NCBI GenBank assembly: GCA_026388445.1 | Contig: JAPLJU010000078.1 | Location: 1 to 12,665 of the forward strand | Length of the DNA stretch: 12,665 nt | Source of the DNA: Deltaproteobacteria bacterium | GTDB lineage: Bacteria > Desulfobacterota > Syntrophia > Syntrophales > UBA2192 | Direction of reading: 5' to 3' | Shown: positions 1 to 6,229 of the stretch, piece by piece | Position numbering within the stretch: position 1 is the stretch's first letter | Layout of the letters: the number at the start of each line of letters is the position of its first letter | Position numbers and translations under genes: made by a program | Notes under the pieces: generated by a model | Told to the model about the DNA's origin: nothing | Databases searched by the model: none | What the model saw: only the letters and a program-made list of their open reading frames with translations

Positions 1-1
1 C

Positions 2-229
2 ATGCCTCCAACTGCACCGGAGGATTTGGAAAAGCAGAGGAAAGAAGAATTTGAGAAATACCAGGCCGGGGAGAAGAGCAAAAGGGAGGAAGCGGCCCGC
101 CAGATCGAACAGGAAGCGATGAAACCCATGCCGTTCTCACGGGAAAACGTCAAGAGGCAGAATGAGCTCCTCGATCGAGCCCAGAAAATCCGAACAGGCC
201 AGGAACCCCTGCCCGCCGCAAAGGAATGA
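2..229 (+). CDS. C-terminal part of a charged, coiled-coil-like protein (possibly cut by window edge)
   Basis: The reading frame is open from the left edge to a TGA at 227-229. An ATG lies at position 2, but with one base upstream in view I cannot tell a true start from an internal methionine, so treat it as possibly truncated. The 75 residues are extremely rich in Glu, Lys, Arg and Gln with almost no hydrophobic clusters, which suggests an extended helix or coiled coil. No signal peptide, membrane segment or catalytic motif is visible. It converges on the STAS gene, with 40 bases between the two stops. I do not recognise the family. The compositional bias typical of soluble helical proteins argues weakly for a real gene. 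Confidence 0.5.
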   Translation: MPPTAPEDLEKQRKEEFEKYQAGEKSKREEAARQIEQEAMKPMPFSRENVKRQNELLDRAQKIRTGQEPLPAAKE

Positions 230-269
230 CTTCACCGCCCTTCTCGACCGTTGTGCCCGCTGCGAACGT

Positions 270-560
270 TCAGTCGACCGCCTTGAACACAATGTGCCGG
301 TCAAGATGCATCTGCCTGAGGAGATGGCAGATTTCATTCGACACATTGGTCACGACCAGTTCCCCGCCCGCCTTTTGGAGATGGTTTCGGGCTGAAATGA
401 GAACGCCGAGACCGATGGAGTCGATGACTTTGACGCCCTCGAGATCGACGACCAGTTTTCCCGGCTTTTCACCGATAATCGAAAAAATCTTTCTCCTCAG
501 TTCCTGCGCCTCGGAAGCAACGATGTCTTTATGGGGTGCGATGAAAATCTGTTTGCTCAT
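270..560 (-). CDS. STAS-domain anti-sigma-factor antagonist (SpoIIAA/RsbV-like)
   Basis: The 96-residue product is a single STAS domain, the usual size for stand-alone anti-sigma-factor antagonists. Such proteins bind a partner kinase/anti-sigma factor and are switched off by phosphorylation of one serine. That signature is present: residues 46-53 read I-D-S-I-G-L-G-V, so Ser48 is the expected phosphosite, preceded by a beta strand (LVVDLEGV, 36-43). The start ATG (558-560) has a modest GGGGA ribosome site a few bases upstream. The gene lies 39 bases downstream of the HDOD gene on the same strand, so the two are probably co-transcribed and may share a signalling pathway. No cognate RsbW-like kinase or sigma factor is in the window, so the partner is unknown. 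Confidence 0.85.
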   Translation of the reverse strand: MSKQIFIAPHKDIVASEAQELRRKIFSIIGEKPGKLVVDLEGVKVIDSIGLGVLISARNHLQKAGGELVVTNVSNEICHLLRQMHLDRHIVFKAVD

Positions 561-599
561 GTTCCCCGACCTCAGTTACGGGATCTTTTCTCAACCCCA

Positions 600-1700
600 T
601 CAGATGTAACTCCCCATCAATACGCGGGCCTTCTTTATTTCCGAAAAAAGCATCGTCGACGAGAAGAGCCTCTCTAGTTTTTGCTTGTCCACCAGGGAGG
701 CATACGAGTACGGCAGCGCTTCTATCGTAAAGACGCTGCGCCTGTCCTTGTCGACGAATAACTTTGCTATCTGATTGGCCATAAAGAGCGCGACCAGGTG
801 TTTGCGACGCTCCACATCGGCACCCAGTTCCTCCAGGGGCACAGCGGACGGGTGGTGATGCATCTCCACGGCATAGATCATGGTCTCCGAAAGACCCCAC
901 TTCTCGAAGGCAAGCCGTCCGATGAGACAGTGATTGATGCCGAAAAGGCTGTTCTCATCGTCAATACCGAAACCACCGGCATAGGGGAGCGTGTAATCTC
1001 CGGTAAACTCCATCGTGGGGAAGATCTCGGCGTTGACAAATTTACCGACGTCGTGGAGCAGCCCGAGCGTGAACATGAAATCCCGATCAAGGCCCTCAAA
1101 GGCCCCGGCGACATGAGAGGCGCAGATGGAGGTCACGATAGAATGTTCCCAGAGGAGTTCGACGATGACATCGGTGAGAGAGCCTTTTTTCCGGATGACC
1201 CTGGAGAAAGCCTTGTGGTAGACAATATTCTTAATGTTGTTCAATCCCAGCAGATGCAGTGCCTGCGCGATGGAATCGACTTTCTGTCCCCCGAAGTAGG
1301 CGGAGTTTGCCGTGTGCAGGATTTTCCCCGTCAGCACGGGATCGGCCTTGATCGCCGCGGCGATCTGGGAAAGACTGATATTGGGGTCACCGAGATACTG
1401 ACAGACCCTGTAGGACGCGCCGAAGTCTTTCATGTTGTTGGTAATCGCCCTTACACGCTTGGTGACCCCGGGACTCACATCCTCAAGGGCGAGAGGCCTT
1501 TCCTGGGCGAAGGTCACCGCCGATCCTGATGAAAATATGGAGGAAAGCCCCCCTGTGACCCTTTCTATCAGGAGATCATCCTGCTCGTCCATCCACCTTC
1601 CGGATCCAGGGGTATCATCACTGCTTGCACTGGCGCCCGGGCCAACTTCCTGCGCCTTCATTTCCGTCGCTGTGAGAGATTCTCGATCCCGCTGCCGCAT
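600..1700 (-). CDS. HDOD-domain signalling protein
   Basis: The 366-residue protein has a low-complexity N-terminal tail (about 1-60) followed by an HDOD domain (about 95-300). HDOD proteins are HD-hydrolase-fold proteins, often catalytically dead, found in bacterial signalling linked to motility, c-di-GMP and stress. Here several HD-type residues are kept: W-E-H-S with His186, L-L-H-D-V-G-K with His216/Asp217, a histidine at 257 and a triple His at 281-283, so residual metal binding or hydrolase activity is possible. The ATG at 1698-1700 is preceded by GAAAGG at about 8 bases, supporting this start. Later in-frame Met codons at residues 14 and 37 are weaker alternatives. It is followed by the STAS gene. 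No transmembrane segment is evident, so it is probably cytoplasmic. Confidence 0.88.
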   Translation of the reverse strand: MRQRDRESLTATEMKAQEVGPGASASSDDTPGSGRWMDEQDDLLIERVTGGLSSIFSSGSAVTFAQERPLALEDVSPGVTKRVRAITNNMKDFGASYRVCQYLGDPNISLSQIAAAIKADPVLTGKILHTANSAYFGGQKVDSIAQALHLLGLNNIKNIVYHKAFSRVIRKKGSLTDVIVELLWEHSIVTSICASHVAGAFEGLDRDFMFTLGLLHDVGKFVNAEIFPTMEFTGDYTLPYAGGFGIDDENSLFGINHCLIGRLAFEKWGLSETMIYAVEMHHHPSAVPLEELGADVERRKHLVALFMANQIAKLFVDKDRRSVFTIEALPYSYASLVDKQKLERLFSSTMLFSEIKKARVLMGSYI

Positions 1701-1835
1701 TTAAGAGCCTTTCTTATGCTGTACCGGCTTGACGTTGTCTGGCTAAGTGCCCGTCCTCATATGGATTTCCTGGACAACTCCGCCGGTGCTCCCCGGATTT
1801 TCCAATAGGATGTTCCAAGTCGTTATAAAAAATGC

Positions 1836-1871
1836 AAAAAAGGTGCCCCGGAAAGTCTTTTCCGGGGCACC
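1836..1871 (-). terminator. Rho-independent terminator of the YeeE/YedE operon
   Basis: A perfect 13-bp inverted repeat (arms 1842-1854 and 1859-1871, GGTGCCCCGGAAA and its complement) with a four-base loop GTCT. On the minus strand it is followed by six T's (complement of 1836-1841) and another T-rich run a few bases on. It lies about 80 bases past the stop of the second YeeE gene and separates that operon from the HDOD gene. The rest of 1701-1951 holds the HDOD upstream region, in which I see no confident promoter. Confidence 0.9.
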
Positions 1872-1951
1872 CCATGGTTATTACCTCTTTTCTAACCCCT
1901 TTTTTCGCTTCGAAAATTCCGCTGATCCTTCACCGTGTCCTCTGATATCTT

Positions 1952-2479
1952 CTATAACCCCTTTTTCTCGAACCACCAGAAAAGGGCAAGGCTGGCAACG
2001 ACGAAGACGGGGATGACGACCCAGTGGCTGACGCCGAGTACTTCCGGCAGGGTGATCTTCCCAAAGTTCCCCCAGGTATAGACCGTCGCTTTCAAGGCCG
2101 GATAGAACTCTGCGAAAATAGCCGCCCCGAGGATCATCCCGAGAATCCCCCAGAGGGCATCCCAGCGGCCCTCTCCCAGGGCGCCGGCCTGCGTCCCGGG
2201 GCAGTAACCCAGAACCCCCCAGCCGACACCGAAAATGAGGCTCCCCAGGACCACCGCCCCGAGGATCGTCGGCTTGATGGAAAGTTTCGCGAGCCCCATA
2301 TCCTTGAGCAGGTAGACGCCGACCATCCCGACCAGGACGGCCGAAAGCATGAACTTCACGATCGTCATATCCATGAGCCGCAAGGCCCCCATCTGTTTAT
2401 CGTAGCGAAGCACCCGGCCCTTCTGCAAAAGAAAGCCGAAAAGAATCCCTGTAATCAATCCATAGATCAGCATCTTCAT
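1952..2479 (-). CDS. YeeE/YedE-family membrane protein, second half-subunit
   Basis: The 175-residue protein is very hydrophobic, with about four to five predicted membrane segments (roughly 3-20, 42-58, 72-92, 108-125, 152-170). It carries the family motif G-V-G-W-G-V-L-G-Y-C-P-G-T at 84-96, with Cys93 the conserved thiol. YeeE/YedE proteins are inner-membrane transporters; YeeE takes up thiosulfate through a relay of conserved cysteines, and YedE members are linked to selenium use. Many bacteria split the fold into two adjacent half-size genes, as here. The ATG overlaps the stop of the preceding gene (ATGA at 2476-2479), and GGAGGTG lies 7 bases upstream inside the last codons of that gene, so translation is probably coupled. 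The substrate (thiosulfate, another sulfur species, or selenium) cannot be decided from sequence. Confidence 0.88.
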   Translation of the reverse strand: MKMLIYGLITGILFGFLLQKGRVLRYDKQMGALRLMDMTIVKFMLSAVLVGMVGVYLLKDMGLAKLSIKPTILGAVVLGSLIFGVGWGVLGYCPGTQAGALGEGRWDALWGILGMILGAAIFAEFYPALKATVYTWGNFGKITLPEVLGVSHWVVIPVFVVASLALFWWFEKKGL

Positions 2480-2997
2480 TTGCGTTCACCTCCATAGAGG
2501 ATACGGGCGACAAGGATACCGCCCAGGAAAAAGCCGATGAAAGCGATGAAACCGCTGACGGCAAGCTGAAGCGAACCGCTCAGCCCGTGACCGCTCGGTC
2601 ACCCGTCGGCAAGGCGGGCACCGAAGATAGCGATGGCGCCACCGATGAAGGCGGCGAAGGCCCGTTTCGAGATGCTCGGACCGAATCGCCTTTTCCACAT
2701 GTCGGGAACGGCTTTCCACTCAAAGCTTCGCGAGGTCGTGGACGCTATCAATGACCCGAGCAGAATACCCACGACAAACATCCACTGCCAGTCGATGACG
2801 GGCGGCGTCTTGACGAAATACTCGAGGCTTTGGACCCGTTCGGGTGCAAAGAGCTTTTCGAGTGCACCCGCAAAGCGCACAAAACTGGTCGACGCGCCGA
2901 AATACTGCCCGACAAACCAAACCGAAAGTGTCGATACAACACCGGTAAGCGCCCCGGCCAGATAAGGGCTCCAGCCTTTGTCTTCCGCTCTTGCCAT
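2476..2997 (-). CDS. YeeE/YedE-family membrane protein, first half-subunit, predicted selenoprotein (in-frame UGA as Sec133)
   Basis: Read through one TGA (2599-2601), this is a 173-residue membrane protein ending in TGA at 2476-2478. The start is firm: AAAGGAGG precedes the ATG by about 9 bases. Membrane segments lie near 12-32, 72-87, 113-128 and 145-167. The TGA is codon 133 in A-R-L-A-D-G-[UGA]-P-S-G-H-G-L-S-G; YeeE/YedE proteins have cysteine there, in the pore motif that handles the sulfur substrate. Forty family-like codons follow with no other stop, and the frame ends in an ATGA overlap with the partner gene. A SECIS-like hairpin lies just downstream of the TGA. I infer selenocysteine insertion. 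The alternative is a nonsense mutation truncating the protein at residue 132, losing the motif and last helix. No selA, selB, selC or selD is in the window. Confidence 0.78.
2562..2587 (-). promoter_or_regulatory. Candidate bacterial SECIS element
   Basis: Counting from the base after the UGA on the minus strand, nucleotides +12 to +37 fold into a stem of about ten pairs. These are C-G, two G-U pairs, then GCUGA with UCAGC, a single bulged U, and GC with GC. The apical loop is GGUUC at +22 to +26 (plus-strand 2573-2577). Bacterial SECIS elements sit within the coding sequence directly after the UGA and carry a small apical loop with a G in its first two positions; the E. coli fdhF element also has a bulged U and a GGUC loop at about +19 to +22. 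The agreement in spacing and loop is good, but I folded it by eye and did not compute a free energy. Confidence 0.65.
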
Positions 2998-3174
2998 AAT
3001 CGTGAACCTCCTTTCTCCGAAATGATCCTATTCCTTCTGCTCTTGAAAATTATTTAGAAAGATACACCCGTTGATTTCTGAACACCAAATTAATTTTAAA
3101 AAATATTTTTTACGCCATTGAAGTTTTCCCGGTGATCGTTTAAAAATAAAATCATCCATCAGGTTTCCGTCAAA
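2998..3174. promoter_or_regulatory. AT-rich divergent intergenic region
   Basis: This gap separates the minus-strand YeeE/YedE operon from the plus-strand hydrolase operon and must carry the promoters of both. It contains the strong AAAGGAGG ribosome site of the YeeE gene next to 2998 and a pronounced AT-rich core at about 3088-3112 including a 14-base A6-TA-T6 palindrome. I see only weak matches to -35/-10 hexamers on either strand and cannot assign a start site. Confidence 0.5.
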
Positions 3175-3906
3175 ATGACGGGGGGCAAGGTGTATCCATT
3201 GAAAGCGTTCTCGCTTCAGAAGGTGCGCATTCCCGTCGGTGCAAAAGGGACCACCTCCGGGCTTTTCGCCATACCGGGTCGATACAGGGAGGGGGCGGCT
3301 GTCGTCGTGGCCCACGGGGCGGGAAACGACATGGAAAATCCCCTCATCGCTTCCTTCGCCGATGGCCTTGCGGAAGCGGGATACCTCAGCCTCCGGTTCA
3401 ACTTCTTGTACAAGGACAGGGGAAAGTCGACACCCGATGACGAGCAGGTCTTAGGCGAGACGTGGCAGGCGGCTTACCGCTTCATCACGGAAGAGGCCGG
3501 GTTACCTGTCAATGCCTTCATCGCCGCCGGGAAATCCCTCGGCGGCAGGATCGCCTCCCGGATGGTGTCCGCGGGCCTTCTTCCCGCCGATCGCCTGGTC
3601 TTCCTCGGCTATCCCCTCCACCCGCCGGGGGACGGGGAAAAATTGAGGGACGCCCACCTGTACGCCATACGAATCCCCCTGCTCTTTTTTGCCGGGACCC
3701 GCGACCCCTTTTGCGATGTGGCCCTCCTGAAATCGGTCCTGAGCCGCCTCAGATCCCCCTGGAAACTCTGCACGATTGAGGGTGGGGATCACTCCTTTCA
3801 TCTGCACGGCGGATCTTCCGATCCGTCCGTCCATGACATGATCGTGCGCGAAACCCTCCTATGGCTTCAGGAACGGCAAACCGCGATTAAAGGACAGGAC
3901 CCATGA
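3175..3906 (+). CDS. Alpha/beta hydrolase of the KANL3/Tex30-like type
   Basis: The 243-residue protein has the full alpha/beta-hydrolase signature: an oxyanion-hole H-G-A-G-N at 47-51, the nucleophile elbow G-K-S-L-G-G at 119-124 (Ser121), an acid in A-G-T-R-D-P-F (Asp177), and G-G-D-H-S-F with His206. The HGAGN and GKSLGGR pattern is typical of the KANL3/Tex30 dienelactone-hydrolase-like group, whose bacterial substrates are mostly unknown. No signal peptide is seen, so it is probably cytoplasmic. The ATG at 3175 has only a weak AGG upstream. The gene ends in an ATGA overlap with the next gene, implying coupled translation and possibly a shared function. Confidence 0.85.
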   Translation: MTGGKVYPLKAFSLQKVRIPVGAKGTTSGLFAIPGRYREGAAVVVAHGAGNDMENPLIASFADGLAEAGYLSLRFNFLYKDRGKSTPDDEQVLGETWQAAYRFITEEAGLPVNAFIAAGKSLGGRIASRMVSAGLLPADRLVFLGYPLHPPGDGEKLRDAHLYAIRIPLLFFAGTRDPFCDVALLKSVLSRLRSPWKLCTIEGGDHSFHLHGGSSDPSVHDMIVRETLLWLQERQTAIKGQDP

Positions 3907-4613
3907 AAACCCTGGTGATCTTTTCTCTTGTCAACCTCCTGGCATTTTTTTCACCCGGCGCCGCGGACGCGGACGTTGTCGCCCACGACCTCGTAGCGGT
4001 GAAGGGGGAAGAGGTCATGCTGAGGGCTGACACGAAGGGTCTTTTCTTCGAGAAGGGCGGGGTGCTGGTGGAGTTCTTCGTTGATGGAAAATCCATCGGA
4101 AAGAACCTGTCGGGCAGCGGCGGTGTCGCTTTGAAGCCTTACCGGGTGTTGAAAACCGGCGTCCAAAGGATCAAGGTAAAATCGGGGAGCGACGAGGACG
4201 AGGGGATTATTCTTTCATTGCTCAAAGGGTCGAAGATCGTTTTTGTCGATATCGAAAGCGGGCTCTTCGTCGAAGGGACCCCGGGCAGGGCAAAGCCCGG
4301 AAGCCGCAAGGCCCTGAAGGCAATTGGATCACGGTACCCCTTGGTGCTTCTGCAGTCCGGCATGATCGGAGCCAGGGCGCTCAAGCTCTGGCTCCAGGAG
4401 AATGAGTACGCGGAGTATACCGTCGTGCCCTGGAATGGGGGGGCCATCTTCGACGAGGTAAACCGCAAGGGGCTCAAAATAAGGGCCCTGGTCGGGGGGC
4501 CGCACATCATCGAATCAGCCAGGAAATATAAGCCCTCCGCTTTCTGGTTCGACAAGGTCGACAACGCTGAAAAAGTGAAAGACTGGGAAACCCTTCAAAA
4601 GAAACTGAAATAA
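3903..4613 (+). CDS. Secreted protein of unknown function, possible HAD-like C-terminal domain
   Basis: The 236-residue product starts with a clear Sec signal peptide (Lys2, hydrophobic core about 4-17, cleavage probably near A-D-A at 21-23), so it is exported. Residues about 28-100 look like a beta-rich, Ig-like domain. After a Glu/Asp-rich linker, the C-terminal part has I-V-F-V-D-I-E at 112-118 and Y-P-L-V-L-L-Q-S-G at 145-153. These resemble motifs I and II of the HAD superfamily, but motif I reads DxE rather than DxD or DxT, so catalytic activity is doubtful. The ATG overlaps the stop of the hydrolase gene. I do not recognise a named family; the HAD comparison is tentative. Confidence 0.75.
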   Translation: MKTLVIFSLVNLLAFFSPGAADADVVAHDLVAVKGEEVMLRADTKGLFFEKGGVLVEFFVDGKSIGKNLSGSGGVALKPYRVLKTGVQRIKVKSGSDEDEGIILSLLKGSKIVFVDIESGLFVEGTPGRAKPGSRKALKAIGSRYPLVLLQSGMIGARALKLWLQENEYAEYTVVPWNGGAIFDEVNRKGLKIRALVGGPHIIESARKYKPSAFWFDKVDNAEKVKDWETLQKKLK

Positions 4614-4677
4614 TACATCCATGTGGCCTCCCTGCCGTTTCACATCCCGCCCCCATTCGATGTCCTCCCAAATCCAT

Positions 4678-4706
4678 TTGCTATCGGGTGCGCGAGCCCT
4701 TATAAT
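4678..4706 (+). promoter_or_regulatory. Sigma-70-type promoter for the 4749 gene
   Basis: TTGCTA at 4678-4683 and a perfect TATAAT at 4701-4706 are separated by 17 bases, the ideal spacing. Transcription would begin near 4712-4714, about 36 bases before the ATG at 4749. This decides the start of the next gene: an in-frame GTG at 4623 lies upstream of this promoter and would not be on its transcript. A small 6-bp hairpin (4708-4724) falls at the predicted 5' end. Confidence 0.6.
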
Positions 4707-4748
4707 GCACGAAAAACCTTCGTGTCCACCTATCCCGGCGAGCAGGTC

Positions 4749-5033
4749 ATGAAAATCCGAGTGATATGTTATCATGGATACAAGGCGAACGAAAGACCCC
4801 TCAAGTTCTACATCGGGGACAAGGAGCTGGAGGTCAAAGAGCTGCTGGACCGCTGGTATGGTGAGCAGGATGATTACTTCAAGGTGCTCGCCGATGACGG
4901 GAACACATACGTGCTCAAATACAGGCGGAAAGAGGACAACTGGGAACTCGCACTCTATACCTCCCCGAAACTCCATCAGGGTTTGAATAGCGGGATTATT
5001 CAACTGGAGCCATCGGGCAAGAAAAAACATTAG
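4749..5033 (+). CDS. Conserved-looking small protein of unknown function
   Basis: The frame encodes 94 residues from the ATG at 4749, preceded by G/A-rich GAGCAGG and by a good promoter (4678-4706). The frame stays open further upstream to a GTG at 4623, but that extension is Pro-rich and lacks a ribosome site, so I reject it. The protein is charged and hydrophilic, with alternating beta-like stretches (MKIRVICYHGY, FKVLADD, YVLKYRRK, WELALY). This suggests a small beta-rich cytoplasmic domain whose central part (G-D-K-E-L-E-V-K-E-L) may bind or cap a partner. No catalytic motif, membrane segment or signal peptide is seen. The next gene begins 34 bases later and may be in the same transcript. 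Confidence 0.65.
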   Translation: MKIRVICYHGYKANERPLKFYIGDKELEVKELLDRWYGEQDDYFKVLADDGNTYVLKYRRKEDNWELALYTSPKLHQGLNSGIIQLEPSGKKKH

Positions 5034-5067
5034 CCCTCCCACCGCGAGGGGCGAAACGGAACAGAGG

Positions 5068-5535
5068 ATGGGCGCTCTTCTCGCAGTCGACCTGGGCCTG
5101 ACGACGGGCCTCGCACTCTACGACCGGTGCGGAAAACTGCGCTGGTACCGGTCGCAGCACTACGGCAACATGGCGCGCCTGAGGCGTGCCATCTACGGGT
5201 TGGTCGGAAGTATCCCCGATCTCGAGCTTGTGCTCCTCGAGGGAGGTGGTGACATCGCCGACCTCTGGGAGCGGGAGGCTTCGCGGCAGGGTGTCACCGT
5301 GAAGCGGATCAGCGCAGAGACCTGGCGCCGGCATATTCTCTATCCCCGGGAGCAGAGAAGCGGCACCGTGGCGAAAAACCGCTCCAGGGATCTCGCCCGG
5401 AAGATTATCGCATGGTCCGGGATCCGGCTTCTCAAGTCACTGAGACATGACACAGCGGAGGCGATTCTCATCGGCCTCTGGGGGGCTCTGCAGGTGGGAT
5501 GGCTTGGCCGTCTGCCGCAGGGCCTGCGGCACTAA
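5068..5535 (+). CDS. RNase H-fold / RuvC-like predicted nuclease
   Basis: The 155-residue protein begins with a strand carrying A-V-D-L-G-L-T-T-G (Asp8), typical of the first strand of RuvC-like RNase H folds. Further acidic residues fall where the fold needs them: L-L-E-G-G-G (Glu58) after the second core strand, and R-H-D-T-A-E-A-I-L-I-G (Asp128 and Glu131) in the last helix. The order D-E-D-(x2)-D/E matches E. coli RuvC (Asp7, Glu66, Asp138, Asp141) closely in spacing and position. It is not RuvC itself, since the surrounding sequence does not resemble it and no ruvA/ruvB is nearby. A structure-selective endonuclease or a phage-derived relative is possible. The AGAGG just before the ATG is unusually close. 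Confidence 0.65.
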   Translation: MGALLAVDLGLTTGLALYDRCGKLRWYRSQHYGNMARLRRAIYGLVGSIPDLELVLLEGGGDIADLWEREASRQGVTVKRISAETWRRHILYPREQRSGTVAKNRSRDLARKIIAWSGIRLLKSLRHDTAEAILIGLWGALQVGWLGRLPQGLRH

Positions 5536-5572
5536 GCCCCTTGCAGCAGAAACATTCCAGGTACAATCCAAC

Positions 5573-6052
5573 ATGCTCGGTATCATCAAAGATCTTTTCG
5601 GGATCGGGAAAGACAGCGAAAGCATCATTCGTGTCCTGATCGAGGCCAGAAAGAAGACGAAGGGTGTCAAATACCGGGTCCTCTCCGAGGCACAGTTCAA
5701 CACGAGCCTGATCCTCGATCACTACATGACCCGGAAAGCCGACGCCAAAAAGGTCATTGGACACTTGAAAACAGGCCATCTCTCCAGGGCCTTCGATGAG
5801 GGTTTCGACTTCCGGCGTATCAAGAAGGGCAGAGTGACCGAAAAGATGGTCGTGAACACCCCCTTCCTGAAAAGCTACACCGGCCTGGATTGCGAGGGTC
5901 TCCTGAAGCGCATCCTCTTATACATTGAGCAGCTCAAACTGCTGCCGGAACTCTACGATATCGAAAAAACCGATCGGGTGGACATCCGCAGACGCCTGGA
6001 AAATCTCGGCAGGCGATACGTCCTGTTCACAAGGTTCCTGAAGTCCCCGTAG
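5573..6052 (+). CDS. Small helical protein of unknown function
   Basis: The 159-residue product starts at the ATG at 5573, with a CAGG about 10 bases upstream. The frame is open further 5', but that part overlaps the preceding gene in another frame and has anomalous composition, so I exclude it. The protein is soluble, rich in Lys, Arg, Leu and Ile, and predicted mostly helical (for example L-L-K-R-I-L-L-Y-I-E-Q-L-K-L-L near 108-122). There is no signal peptide, membrane segment or catalytic motif. It sits 37 bases after the RuvC-like gene, on the same strand. I do not recognise the family. Confidence 0.65.
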   Translation: MLGIIKDLFGIGKDSESIIRVLIEARKKTKGVKYRVLSEAQFNTSLILDHYMTRKADAKKVIGHLKTGHLSRAFDEGFDFRRIKKGRVTEKMVVNTPFLKSYTGLDCEGLLKRILLYIEQLKLLPELYDIEKTDRVDIRRRLENLGRRYVLFTRFLKSP

Positions 6053-6116
6053 CGTTCCCGTCGCAAAAAAAAGAACCGCCGAGACCTGAAAATCCATGCC
6101 TATCACTTCTTTGTCC

Positions 6117-6147
6117 TTGACAAACATTCCTTTGTCTGCCAAATAAT
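6117..6147 (+). promoter_or_regulatory. Candidate promoter of the phosphate acyltransferase/butyrate kinase cluster
   Basis: A perfect -35 hexamer TTGACA (6117-6122) is followed after 18-19 bases by an A/T-rich AAATAAT (6141-6147) that can serve as -10. It lies about 85 bases upstream of the GTG start at 6230, in the only sizeable gap before the cluster. The -10 match is imperfect and the spacing slightly long. Confidence 0.4.
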
Positions 6148-6229
6148 TCTCCACGATTTATTTTGATATTGTCTCAAGTCTTCACCTGACGTTCAAATCA
6201 TTTCCTTTTCTGCCTTTCAGGGTGAAACC

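Noticed and set aside
798..1529. Long plus-strand open frame of 243 codons
   Set aside because: It is antisense to the well-supported HDOD gene; its translation has no recognisable domain and the composition of a reverse-frame shadow.
2024..2497. Plus-strand open frame of 157 codons opposite the second YeeE gene
   Set aside because: It is Pro/Glu/His-rich shadow sequence with no motif, while the minus-strand frame is a coherent membrane protein.
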